A DNA stretch of 64,000 bases from Desmodesmus armatus (taxonomy: Eukaryota; Chlorophyta; Chlorophyceae; Sphaeropleales; Scenedesmaceae). Below, piece after piece: positions 10,801-22,800 of the stretch. The notes beneath the pieces were generated by a model. That model ran no database searches, was not told where the DNA came from, and saw nothing but the letters and a program-made list of their open reading frames with translations. The number at the start of each line of letters is the position of its first letter. Position 1 is the stretch's first letter. A program made the position numbers and the translations under genes. The DNA is taken from NCBI GenBank assembly GCA_007449985.2, contig VIIQ02000746.1, positions 62,001 through 126,000 of the forward strand, given 5' to 3'.

Positions 10801-13800
10801 GCTGCCTTGTCCTGCTGCTGCTGTAGCTGATGTACACTCTGCTGGCTTGGGGCCGCTGCTGCTGTGCTGCTTCCCTTCAGGCAGCCCTTGACAGCACCAG
10901 AGACAGCACTCGGGGCTTGTTCCGCCCTTTGCGCCAACGCTGCTGGACCGTGACCCTGGGATCCTGCTGCGGCTGATGGTTCGGCAGTAGTGCCAGCTGC
11001 AGCAGCGGTCTGTGCGGCAGCATGCAAAGCAAGAGAGGCACCGGCCTTGTGTGGCCTGTATATGCCGATCTCCGCCAGCCGTTGCACCAGCAGCAGCACC
11101 TTAGTGGAGCGTGTGATCTGCAGCAGACGGCATTGCACATGGCCTCTGTCACAGAACTGGAAGCGCTAGGGTTTAGGAGTCAGGGACCCTGACCTGGGCG
11201 CTAGTTGTCTGAGTGACCCGTGGCAAGCTGTTGATCTGGCACAAACCGTGGGACTGTCCTCCCCTCCCATTCCCCTGAGGTGGATCATGATCATGCCCAA
11301 TTCAACACACGGTACATTGTCCATTATGCAGCTCGCGTAGCTACATCCCTTGTTCCCAAACTCATTCTTTGTGGCAAATGTCATAGCATACATTTGTACA
11401 AATTGTGCTATCTGCTCCCCCTTACCGTCCAGTCGGCGCTCCACTGCCCGCCGCTCAGGCCTGTGGCCCCTGCCTGGTGGTACACTGGCTGCCACTCAAT
11501 CAGCTCCAGCGGCACCTGCGGTTGGGGGGGGGGGTGTGGCAGTAGAAGAAGCGTTGCACCGTCCACAAGCAGATGTGCTGCTAAGAGACCGCAAGTATGA
11601 ACGGGTGCAGCACGTATCAACAACAAGGTGACTTTTCTTCCTTAAGTTCCATAAGTTCCATAAGTTGTACTCCCTAATGAGAATTACCTGGCTCGTCTCA
11701 CCTACACCAGTCAACACATGTTTGCAAGCTGTATCCTGCAGCACTACCAGCAACACCTTACTGGGCACATGCCTAGCCCACTAGGTAAGCCCGGCACACC
11801 TAACTGGGCCCCCATCATGGCCGTCAAAGGGCCAACAGAGCTGCTCTGTGCCCAGACTTTGTCACTTTCAAGTCACTGACCGATAGTCTTATTATCATCA
11901 TCTCCCGCATGCAGGCGCAGGCTGCTGTGCAGCGGCTTCAACTTCCCCATCCTCCTGCCTCCCATTTCCTCTCATGAGAGGTGAGTGTGACTTTGATTTT
12001 GATTTGAGAGCTCACCTCCCACTTTGGCTGTGGGTTTGTCTTGTATCGCTCAGGGTCGTCCACTGGCTGCATCTTGAAGGCCTGCTGGCACACCCTACAG
12101 CGCGTCCTGCTGACAGCACAGCAGTCTGTGCACTGCAGATGGCCACAGGGGGTCACCAGGGGGAAGGGCGACCAGGACTTGCACACCTGCAGGCACCAAC
12201 AGCAGCCGCATGCAGCATGTACATGCAATGACTCATTGCCCAGGCCGCAGGCATGCAGATGGTTGGCTGTTGTTCAGAGATATCCATGAGTTGCGATCCC
12301 AGCAGGGGTCGCCAAGGAGGGCCTCCACCAGCATGCACACACCAACCCAATGCCATCCTACCGGTAGGGGTTTACCACCCGCCCATTCACCCAGCTGCCC
12401 ACGGACGCACGCACACATGCATGCACTCAACTACCCCTTCAACCAAGCAACCACGCCCCCACGCCCCCCCCCCCTCCCACACACACACACCTGGCAGACA
12501 CAGCCCTCCCTGAGTGCCTCCTCAATGGCATGCAGGGGGTGGTTGGGCCCCGTGTAGTACCACCGACGCCTCAACACCAACCCACTCAACCCATCCACAC
12601 TGCCACCACCACCAGCAGCAGCAGCTGCATTCGCATCCTCCTCAGCCTGAGCTCCCCCCTCCTGGCTGCTTGGATCACTGGTTCCTGCTGTGCTCGCTGC
12701 TGCTGCAGCACCGCCCGCTGCTGCTGCAGCGGCACCTGCTGCTGCTGCTGCTGTGCCCGCTGCTACTGTGCCCGCCGCCGCTGCTGCAGCGGCGCCAGCT
12801 CCTGCGCTCCTGAAACCTGCAGCAGCTCCCGCAGCTGAGGCACCTGCTGCTGCAGAGTGACTCACAAGCTGTTGCGGCTGCTGTGCTGCTGCACCTGGCA
12901 GCTGCTGCTGCTGCTGCTGGCTGCTGCTGGCGTCTGTGTGGACGAGGACGACCCGCTGCTCCTTGCTGGGCGGGGTAACCTCCAACTTGCCAGACAGCAG
13001 TTGCAGGCTCTGCAGTCACACAGTGTGTGTATGTGTGTATGTTACACCCAACATCGTATGCTGTGCATTGCATTACTAAAGATGCGCTGCCAGCTACCCT
13101 TCTCACCCCCTCTCACCTCCAGCACATCATATCACACACCTATGTTACACCTAGCATCGTATGTTGTGCATAACCCAATACCTGTACTGTACTGTACTGT
13201 ACTGTACTGTACTGTACTGTACTGTACTGTACTGTACTGTACTGTACTGTACTGTACTGTACTGTACTGTACTGTACTGTACTGTACTGCATTGTACTGC
13301 ATTGCAGCAGATGTGCTGCCCCCCTCAACCCCTCTCCCCCCCTCTCACCTCCAGCACATCATTTTACAACCCTAAGTTACACCCAGCATCGTTTGTTGTG
13401 CATTTCCCTAACACCTGTACTGTACTGTACTGCATTACAGAAGATGTGCTGCCCCTCTCAACCCCTCTCCCCCCCCCCTCTCACCTCCAGCACATCATCA
13501 TCCTTAGGCACCAGGTTCATGCCACCCGCCACACAGCAGGCCAGCCTGATGTTGCCCAACATCTCCTTGGCCCACTGGGACTGCTTCTGGTTCAGCAGAG
13601 ACTGCACACGGTACGGCAGAGGTAGGACGAGGAGAGGCAGGGGGCGAGCAGCATGCATTTTGCGGCAAACTGGCAAATCGTGACCACTGGACTGTGCCAC
13701 CGCAACATGTGTGTTTTGTGGGGGGGGGGGGGGGGGGGCTGCGCGCCCTGCTCGGGGGTTAGAGAGTGAGGGAGGCGTTGAGATTACCCGGGGGAGAGAG

Positions 13801-16800
13801 GGGGGGCCTAAAGAGCGGCGTCCTGAACAGCGAACAGCAGACCCGCCTGCACCTCCATGTGCGCATCATCGCACCAGTCTGCCAGCAGCAGGTTGCGCCG
13901 GATCACCTCCACCAAGGCATTGTAGCTGCCTAACCCTTCAACCTTAATACGGCACCTTGACCACTGGACAGTGCCACAGTAACGTGTGTGTGTGAGGGGG
14001 GGGGACTGCGCGCCCTGCTCGGGGGCTAGGGAGTGAGGGAGGCGTTACACGGGGGGGGGGGGGGGGGGGGGGGCTAAAGAGCGACGTCCCAAACAGCAAA
14101 CATCAGACCCGCCCGCACCTCCATGTGCGCATCATCGCACCAGTCTGCCAGCAGCAGGTTGCGCCGAATGACCTCCACCAAGGCATTGTAGCTGCGGGCG
14201 TGGTCAGCCGCAAAGTCCAACAGCGTGACCTGCAGACACAAACACATACACAAACATACAGAAAAACAAATACAGCGCCATCTCCAGGTGTAGGGTTCAG
14301 GGTGTACCTCACCCTGACTCACCCTGCGCCCCAGAGATTTGAAGTTATCGAAACACTCCTGCATGCATAACAACCCCATCAACATTTTTGCCAAACCAGA
14401 ATCGATGTGGATGTTTCAACACCCCACACCCCAGGCCATACATGCCATGCCGTGCTGCATCATGTCAACCAACCAACCAATCAGCCAACCAACCAACCAA
14501 CCAACCAATCAGCCAGCCAACCAACCAACCGACCGACCTTCTTGTAGCAGGGTGGCAGCAGCGCCAGGTCAGCCTTGCAGCTCCTGATCATGATCCTGGT
14601 CAGCAGCTGCAGCAGCTGCCGCCGGCCCCACTCTGCCAGCATCACACCGCTGCTGGTGCCACCCGCTGCCCCTCTGCTGGGCTCTGAAGCAGCCTCCAGG
14701 GGCTTGGCAACAGCACCATCCCATGCAGTCCTGCCGGTGATACAGTACACAGAAAAGGTAATGTTTGACTTTGACAAGGTCTCAACCCTCGCCCACTAGC
14801 CAGCGAGCCAACGGCTTACGAGGGATACAACACAGGACCCACCTATGAGCTATACAGTGGCAAGCTTGCTGAGGTATGTGGATGGCAAGCATGGAATCTT
14901 CAAAGTGAAACTTTGCGTTCTGCCTATCACCTGACCACACGAGGCAAGTGTGTGGTCATCCGCACTGTCAAAGCAGTTTGTGTTGTTCTTGCTTTTGGGT
15001 TGACAGCTGCAGCAAGGTGACATGCAGCTGCTTGCCCGTTGTAGCTCCTGACAGCGAGCTGACTCTGGATGTGCCACGGTCGTGTGCCGTATAGGATTTG
15101 CGTAAGCAACGTGCACATGCTGGGCCCAGGCAGCCACTGATTGCGGCGGCGGCTTCCCACATCACACATGCCATCTTCCCATCTGCACATGAGCGCTCAT
15201 GATGATCTCAGCTGCATGTGTGTGCTCAACCCTAAAATCCTCAACCCTAATTAGGTTCATAAACCTCAAATCTCATCTGCATGTGTGTGCTTGTCGTCAT
15301 GTATTGGCTTACTTGCTGGATCCAAACGGCTCCTGATGCAGGAAAGCCAGCAGGGGCTGCAGGTATGCAGCACCAGAGCCTGCACATGCATGGACGGGAC
15401 ACACATCATTAGTCACAGTCATCCATACAGACAAGCTTTGCCATGTAGCATACAGCACACGTGCACTTGCTACTGTATTGATGCAACCTGATACTGCCCA
15501 AAGGCACCGACGCTCCAGCACAGTGCATAATATGTGTTGTGCTGACGCTGTGTCCTGCCATGCCATGTCAGCACAGCAGGCCTGAATGAACTGGACTGCA
15601 TTACAGCCAAACTGCAATGCAGTGTAAGCACAGCCAGCCTTTGCCAGCATGCTGCTAAAAACTACTCAGCAGGCCACCTGCTCTGCTCTCCAGCACACCT
15701 CATTTCCCATGTCTGGGCTGTGCCTACTCACGATGCTCGTGGCATCCACACCCCTAAGCTTAGCCCGAAAACAAAACCTCACACGTGCACACAGCCCTCA
15801 CTCAAATGCAACACGGCTGCGGCTACAGGCCCTGCGCACAGCGCGCACCCCCCTCCCCCCCCCCCTCACACCCACCCCCACACCCCTGCCACCCTGCGCA
15901 CCTGAGGTCGTTGGGGGGCGTGGGTGTCCCCGTCATGACCCAGCACCTCTGCGCTCTCAACCCACAATGCTCGTGGCATCCACACCCCCTAAGCCTCCAA
16001 ACAAAACTCCACAGTGCACGCAATCCTCACTTCAATGCCACACGCCTGCGGCTACAAGCCCTGCGGCTGCAGGCTCTGCGCCACAGCGCGCACCCCCCAT
16101 CTCCCCCACCCCACCCCCTTGCCACCCAACCACACCCACCCCTTCCCACCCAATCCCCCCCCCCTAGCCCCCACCCCCCGCCACCCACCACACCTGAGGA
16201 TGTTGAGGGAGTGGGTGTCCCCGTCATGACCCAGCGCCGCTGTGCTCCCAACCCACGATGCTCGTGGCATCCACACCCTTGAGCCTCCCAACAAATACCA
16301 CACGTGCCCGCAATCTTCACTCCAATGCCGCATGCCAACGGCTGCAGGCCCTGTCACCCAGCGCACCTGAGGATGTTGACGGTGTGGGTGTCCCTGTCAT
16401 GACCCAGCGCCGCTGTGCTGTGAGCTGCACCGCCATGGCCAGCTTGTTGGTAAGACCCAGGCTGGCCCCCAGGCTGTGACCCTCATCCACAACGATACGC
16501 AGGAAGTGGACCTGTGCAGGAATTGTACCCAGCACACATGCGCAGTGTACAACATGAGCCTGAAGGGACGCAGCTTCAGATAAAGTCAAAAGCGCATGGT
16601 ACGTGGAAGTTTTGTTGGCCCAACCTTGAAGTTTGGTGGCCTTGACAAGCAGTTGGTGTGTCGAACACATGCACTTGCTCAACCAGGTACATGATATCAA
16701 TGACATCATGTTGGTGAGGCCCAGGCTGCGCCCCTCATCCACAACGATGCGCAGGAAGTGGACCTGACACCCCAGCACACATGCACATGCATACTGTCAG

Positions 16801-19800
16801 TCCCAACAACGGAGGCGTGAAGGGTTGCAACTTCAGATAACAAACACATGATACGGTGACTATTGGTCAGAGATTTTGGTGGCCTTGAGCAGCTGGTGTG
16901 TGTACTATTGCTGCGGACGCATCCCCAGCCACAGTGAAGAGCGCCCTACCTGTTCAACATGGACTCCCACACCCAACTATTTGGTTTAGTAAACACCCGG
17001 GGGGTGGGGCCCATGCAGCAGCTGCGCTACCCCGTTACCCAGCAACACCCTCAGGCAGCACCCACCTTCAGGAGCACCAGGCGCTCCGCCAGCCGTGGGT
17101 CACTCCTCATGCTCCAGTCACTGCTCAGCCGCTGGAAGGTGGTGATCACAACATCGTACCCCCAGGCCAGCTCGTGCGCAGGGGGGCAGACACTCTCCGC
17201 CGCGCCGCCACCCCCTGCGTCAGCACAATGATGTCAGCACAAAAACCACCGGCAGTGGTGTGTAGTGTAGTGGAAGATAGTGTGGTGGTGTGTGTTACAA
17301 CTACATACAGCGTTGCGCAGTGCTGCGCTAGTGTGGTGTGCTTGGGAGCTTTCTGCTCACACCTGTACGGGGCTGTTGCAGGCACCTGAGTCCTGCTCTT
17401 TCAGCTGTGATTTTGTGACTGGGGACGACTGTGAGCGTAGTGGGTTTATACGGGGTATAAGGCCCTCGTGCCAGGCACCTTGCCTCAGCAGTTACCTGCT
17501 GCTGTGCTGCCAGCCTTGAGGGTCCTGTTGCCGCCTCTGCTGCCTGCTGTATCATCCTGCCCTCCGGCCACAGCAGTGGCAGCACCCAGCACCAACACAC
17601 GCAGCCGCCGAGGCATCAAGTGCCGTCTGATCTGAGGGGGTTGACAGATTTGCGACATCAAACGAAACAAGGCGCAAGCAGCAACACCTCACGCATCATG
17701 GCCCTATCTTATGACCCTGTATGAGCCTGTTGACTACTGCCTGAGAGGACAGTGCCTGGCAAGAAACACTGTGTAGTTACCGCAAACACTGAGCAACCGA
17801 ACCACACGCAGTCATGATGATCATAGCTAGTAGATATCACCAGAACTGGGTGCATGATGGTGCTCAGAAGTGCTGTGCGTTTGATGCTGACCAGATGTGC
17901 TGTGTGCATGGATGTAGCGTGCATGAGCAAGCCATGAACATGCTGCCCCATGCTGGCGCTGGCTGCCGCAGTGCCACGCACCATCGTCTATTAGCTATCC
18001 TGCAGCGTTCAGCTGTAACGCCCCAGCAAAACTTTTGAAAAGGGCGGGAATTTTGAAAAGGGCGGGAAAGAAAAAATGACGCCTCCCACCTGCTGCTGCC
18101 AGTGTGGGATTAGCGTCACAGGGACAATCACCAAGGTGGCACTTGACAGGAACATGCGCGGCGCGCTGTCTGCAGCAGAAAGGGACAAAAGCATGAGGAT
18201 GAGAAATCAAAACATGCTGCAGACTGAGCAAGCATAAGGATCAGCAGGCTCATGGCTACAGCATGCACAACTTGACACCACAGACATGCACATGCACAAC
18301 TTGAGCGTTGTCGTGCAGGCAGCTTTTCGCAAGTGCTCTGCAAGCGTCACACGCGCATGCAGTTACGTCCCATGAGATGTGTGCTGAATGCTAGACGGCA
18401 GATGTGCGCAGTATGAGCCAAGCCTGTCGGCTATCGTCAGCGAGCCAGGTTAACCCTCAGCTTAGCAGAGCCCACTCTCAGAAAGTCACCCCACAGCCAC
18501 AAGTCAAAACCTCCCTATTGCCAGCAACCCCTCACCTGCTCCCTTAGCCAGTGCCTCCTTCAAAGCCACCATGTCAAAGTTGAGGTTGTACAAGCTGTGG
18601 GGCTGGCACCAAGTGTGCGCAGCTGCAGCAGCCGCAGCCGCAGATGACGCCCTCCTCAACCCCTTGGCTTTCACCCCGCTGCTGCCGCCAGCTTCCGCCG
18701 CACCCTCTGCTTGCTTTGGCACTGCTGGTGAACCCTGCTGCCCTGTCGGTAAACCCTGGCTAGAGCTTCTGCTCCTGCCTGCGCCGGCACTGCTGTTGCG
18801 TCTGTTGCTGCCACGCGGTTTAGGGCTGCCACCTTCAAATTCAAAGTCTGACAGGTGGTCGCTGTCATCACTGGCTGCATAATCCTCATCGCTGTCGCTG
18901 TGCTTGCGTTTCTTCTTCCGCGCTGCGGCCTTTTTCTTGCTGCTGCTGTTGCCGCCGGTCCCTGCTTTGTTGGCTTTGGATGCGCTGCGAGGTGGCTTGG
19001 CGGCAACAGGGGTCGCAGCTGCAGCAGCAGCAGCAGCAGCCGCTGCTGCAACTTCGGCTGCGTGCTTGAGTGACATCATGCCAAAGAGACGGCCTGTGAG
19101 GCAACATCAGACGAACCGGGTGTGGCACATAGAGCTGACAGCCTTTGAAGGCTGCAAGGACAGACTCTATCTCTAGACGCGTCAGGTTTCAAGGGTTCAG
19201 AAAGATCCTACATCCAACAACCACTGACCCACACATCAGCTCGCCCATTGAGACCCAATCAACCTATCAAGCTGCAATGGAGCTGCTGATCCAGTGAGAA
19301 ACCCTGCCTTCTTGGCCCCTCACCCACCATAGTCTGGAGCCAGATCACGCAGATCCCTTGGCACAGTCAGTCCCACTAGCAATCCCTCAGCCTTCTGCTT
19401 CGCCAGCCACGCCAACACCTGCAGTGACCCCTCAGGCGCGATGCCGCTCGCTGCCGCATTGATCACCGCGCTGAAGTGCGCCACGTTCTGCGTATGCCGC
19501 TCTTCAGCCCCCTCTGCCGCCGCTGCTGCTGGGTCGGCCGGGGTAAAGCCTATGCAGCTGTCGTAGCTGACGTGGGCGAGGGAGGGGTCCGTGGTGGCGG
19601 GTGTGTTCATGTCATGGACCTCTTCGGGGACTAGGCAGGAGGACCACTGGGGGTCGGGGTGTAGGCAGCAGTACCAGGGGATGTCGGGATCGGTCTCCGG
19701 CAGCTGCATGGAGGGATACACGGGGCAGCGACAGCAGCAGCAGCAGCAGAAAGAGCAGTAGCAGTTGCAGCAGCACGTTGGTGACGTTGTTGTGGGTGCA

Positions 19801-22800
19801 TCTGGCTGCATAACTTATGCATGTAATGTATGTACATGTGCCCACTCACCCGTACGCCCACGCACCTGCCGTCTGCACTGTAATGAGCTGCAGTGTGCGT
19901 GTACTACAGGCAGACCGCAGCGCAGCACAGTGCAGGTGGGTGGGTGTATGGATGAGTGGGCACATATACACGTAAATGTAGATGATGGCTTGTGCGTGTT
20001 TGTAGGTTTTTGAGTCTGCAGTGTGGTAGTCCCCACCTGGTACCCCGGTGGCAGCCTGCGCCACTTGTTGCAGTGGTCGCACACAACGTCTATCACAGGG
20101 CCTGGCCCAGCATCAACTCCACCCCCACCACCACCACCACCAGCAGCAGCAGCAGAAGCATACTCGAGGGCGCTTGCACCCTGCTGCTGTATCTCTTGCT
20201 GCTGGCATTGCAACCCTGTTACTATCTGCTCCTGCTGCTGCTGCTGCTGCTGAGAATCTGCCTGCTGTGGGGCATAGCCGTTGCTGAGCTTCTGTCGCTT
20301 GGCCGCCGACTGCTCTGGTGGTGTGTCCGCTGCCACCCCTGTGTCTCCAGCAGCAGCAGCTGCTGCTGCTGCTTGCGTACCGCTTGCAGCCATCGCATTG
20401 GCGCTCTGCCGTGTAAGACGCTGCTGCTGCTGCGGCTGCTGTTGCTGCTGCCTCTCTGCAGGCTGTGCAGCAGCTGCGGTAATGCTGCTAGCACCCGCTG
20501 CTGCTGCTGCTGTCGCCGCTGCTGCTCCCTCGCCACCACTGCCAGGGCGCTGGGGCCCCCCAGGTACTGCACCGCCTTCCTCAGCGGCAGCAGATCCAGC
20601 AGCAGCAGCAGATCCAGCAGCAGCAGCAGCGGCGGCGGCTGTGGCACGTGCTCTCCTGGTGCTGCTGCCACCCCTCAAGCTAGGAGCCACCTGAAACACG
20701 CTGCTCTGGCGGCTGTGTGCACTGCTGCCACGCAGGCCACTGCTGCCACCGACCGCACCCAGTGACGCATAGCTGCTGCTGCTGCGCCTGAGGCTGCCGC
20801 TGCTGCTGTGCCTCCTGCCCAGCCCTGCTGCTGTGCCGTCAGTTGCTGCGTGGCCTGCTGAGGTGCCTGGGTGGCTGGCAGGGTCTGGTGGGGTGTAGAA
20901 ACCTAGGCGCCTGCCATCTGGTGAACGCAGCCAGGTGACACTGGCACCAGGTGGTGCCGTTGGGATGGTGCCCTGCACCAGCAGCAGCAGCAGTGGCGGC
21001 CGCAGTGCCACACATGCACACCATCTGAATCATGCCATGTGGACAGTACAGCTTGCGTCACTGGGCACCAAGCTTGCTGAGCAAATTGTGAACTAGAAGA
21101 AGCAGTGAGTAGGTGCTGTGACAACCAGAATGCAGCCCCCCCTCCTTTACAAACGGTGCCGCCGCGGAGCACTGCAAAGCATAAGCTCTGTCTGGAAGTT
21201 CAGACCGCACCTGTGTCTTTAGTATGAGTGACAGTGCAGTGACTGTCTTGCCAAGGCCTGGTTCGTCGCAAAAGAGGCCTCCCCTGGGGTCAGCCCGCTG
21301 CTCAGGAGGCTCTAAACACAACTCCCCAGTCACCTGTGCACAGGCCACAGCAGGAACATGACTTGTGTTTAAAACTGACAAAACAAAAATTCAGAGTTCA
21401 GGGCTCAGACAGCCATACCTGAACCCTGAACTCTGAAACCTTGCTGTATGTGATGGACTGGTGTGGCTTTGGTCGCCTTTGATGCGTTGCCACAGGGGGT
21501 CAGGCTGCACAGCATGGGCTCAAGCCCTTGCTTACCTGCTGCTGCACCACACAGCACTATGTCTAGGACAAAGCTCACTGTGATGCCACCACCAAACCCC
21601 CAACATCTTCCAGTGCCAAACAACCCAACACACGTGCTGATTGCAGGCACAAGAGGCGATGATCATGACCTAATGTTGACTCAACTCAGGCCTCAGACTT
21701 GCCTGAACGCCAATGCGCTGGCACCCGAAAACGACGTGCATATGCTTGCTTTGCCCAATGGGAAAGTGCCCAATTGCAGCTGCAGAGCGCTCCTTGCCAT
21801 TACCTGGTTGAGGTATACCGTCCAGCCTCCCTCCTCACCCCCTGTGACATAGCTGCACACAAAGGGGTGTGGTGTTGGGCCGCCCCCGTTGACCTCCCTG
21901 TGTAGCATCCAGCTCAGCGCATTGCGTTGGTGGGGGTACAGCACCAACCTCAGGCCGGGCACGGCCTCCCTGCAGAAAAGGCATCCATGCCCACCCATGT
22001 GGGCGACAACGTTAGCACAGCGCTCAGCACAGCGGCAAGCACAGCAGCCAGCACAGCAATCAGCACAGCGTTTAGCACAGCCGTAAGCACAAGTGCCTTG
22101 GTCAACCACGCAGGAGACAAAAAGCGCAGGCGTTTCGTGCTGCGGTTGCAACCTGCAGGACATCCATACACACCCATGCAGGCAACGCGGCCAGCACAGC
22201 GGCCGGCACAAGGCTGTATCCAGGGGTCAGCAAGCGCAGGCGCGTCATGGGGTTGCAGCCTGCACCACCAGTCGATTCACACAATCAAGGCGGGGCAAGC
22301 AAGAGTGGGGGGCAAGGGAGGCTATAGCAGGCACTCAGTCTCACCAGGTAGCTGCCCTGAGTCCCCTGCATGTGGTGGCTAGGGCTGCCAGGTCCCTTGA
22401 TGTCAGCAGGGACAGCAGCTGGCCCATCACCTCAGCAGGAATGTCTGCCAGGCTGGTGCCGCTGCCGCCACTGCTGCTGCCACTGCTGAAGGAACTCTTT
22501 AGTGTGAAGCCTCCGGGAGTGGTGCTGGTGCTGGTGGCTAGTGGAGCACTGGGTTCAGGGCGAGGGTTTGCAGGGGCTGCGGACACATGGTACTGCTCTG
22601 GCTGCTGCTGCTGCAGCTCCTGCTGTGGCTGTGACTGCTGCTGTTGTGCCTGCTGCGGCTGCGGTTGTTGCTGCTGCTCATGCTGAGGGGAAAGCCGCGG
22701 GGGTTGTGTCTGCTGGATGCTGATGGCCATTGGCGGCGGTGCTGTGTTGACAGAGGGCAGCTCCCTGAAGCATGACAGCAGAGTGTACCTGCTGCCTGCA

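Noticed and set aside
13161..13320. Open frame of Tyr-Cys-Thr-Val-Leu repeats
   Set aside because: It comes from the ACTGT pentanucleotide array; five frames of a 5-bp repeat lack stops by chance.
19992..20765. Plus-strand 257-codon frame opposite the CW-finger exon
   Set aside because: Leu/Ser/Cys runs mirror Gln/Ala runs on the minus strand; the minus-strand frame fits the SNF2 gene in phase.
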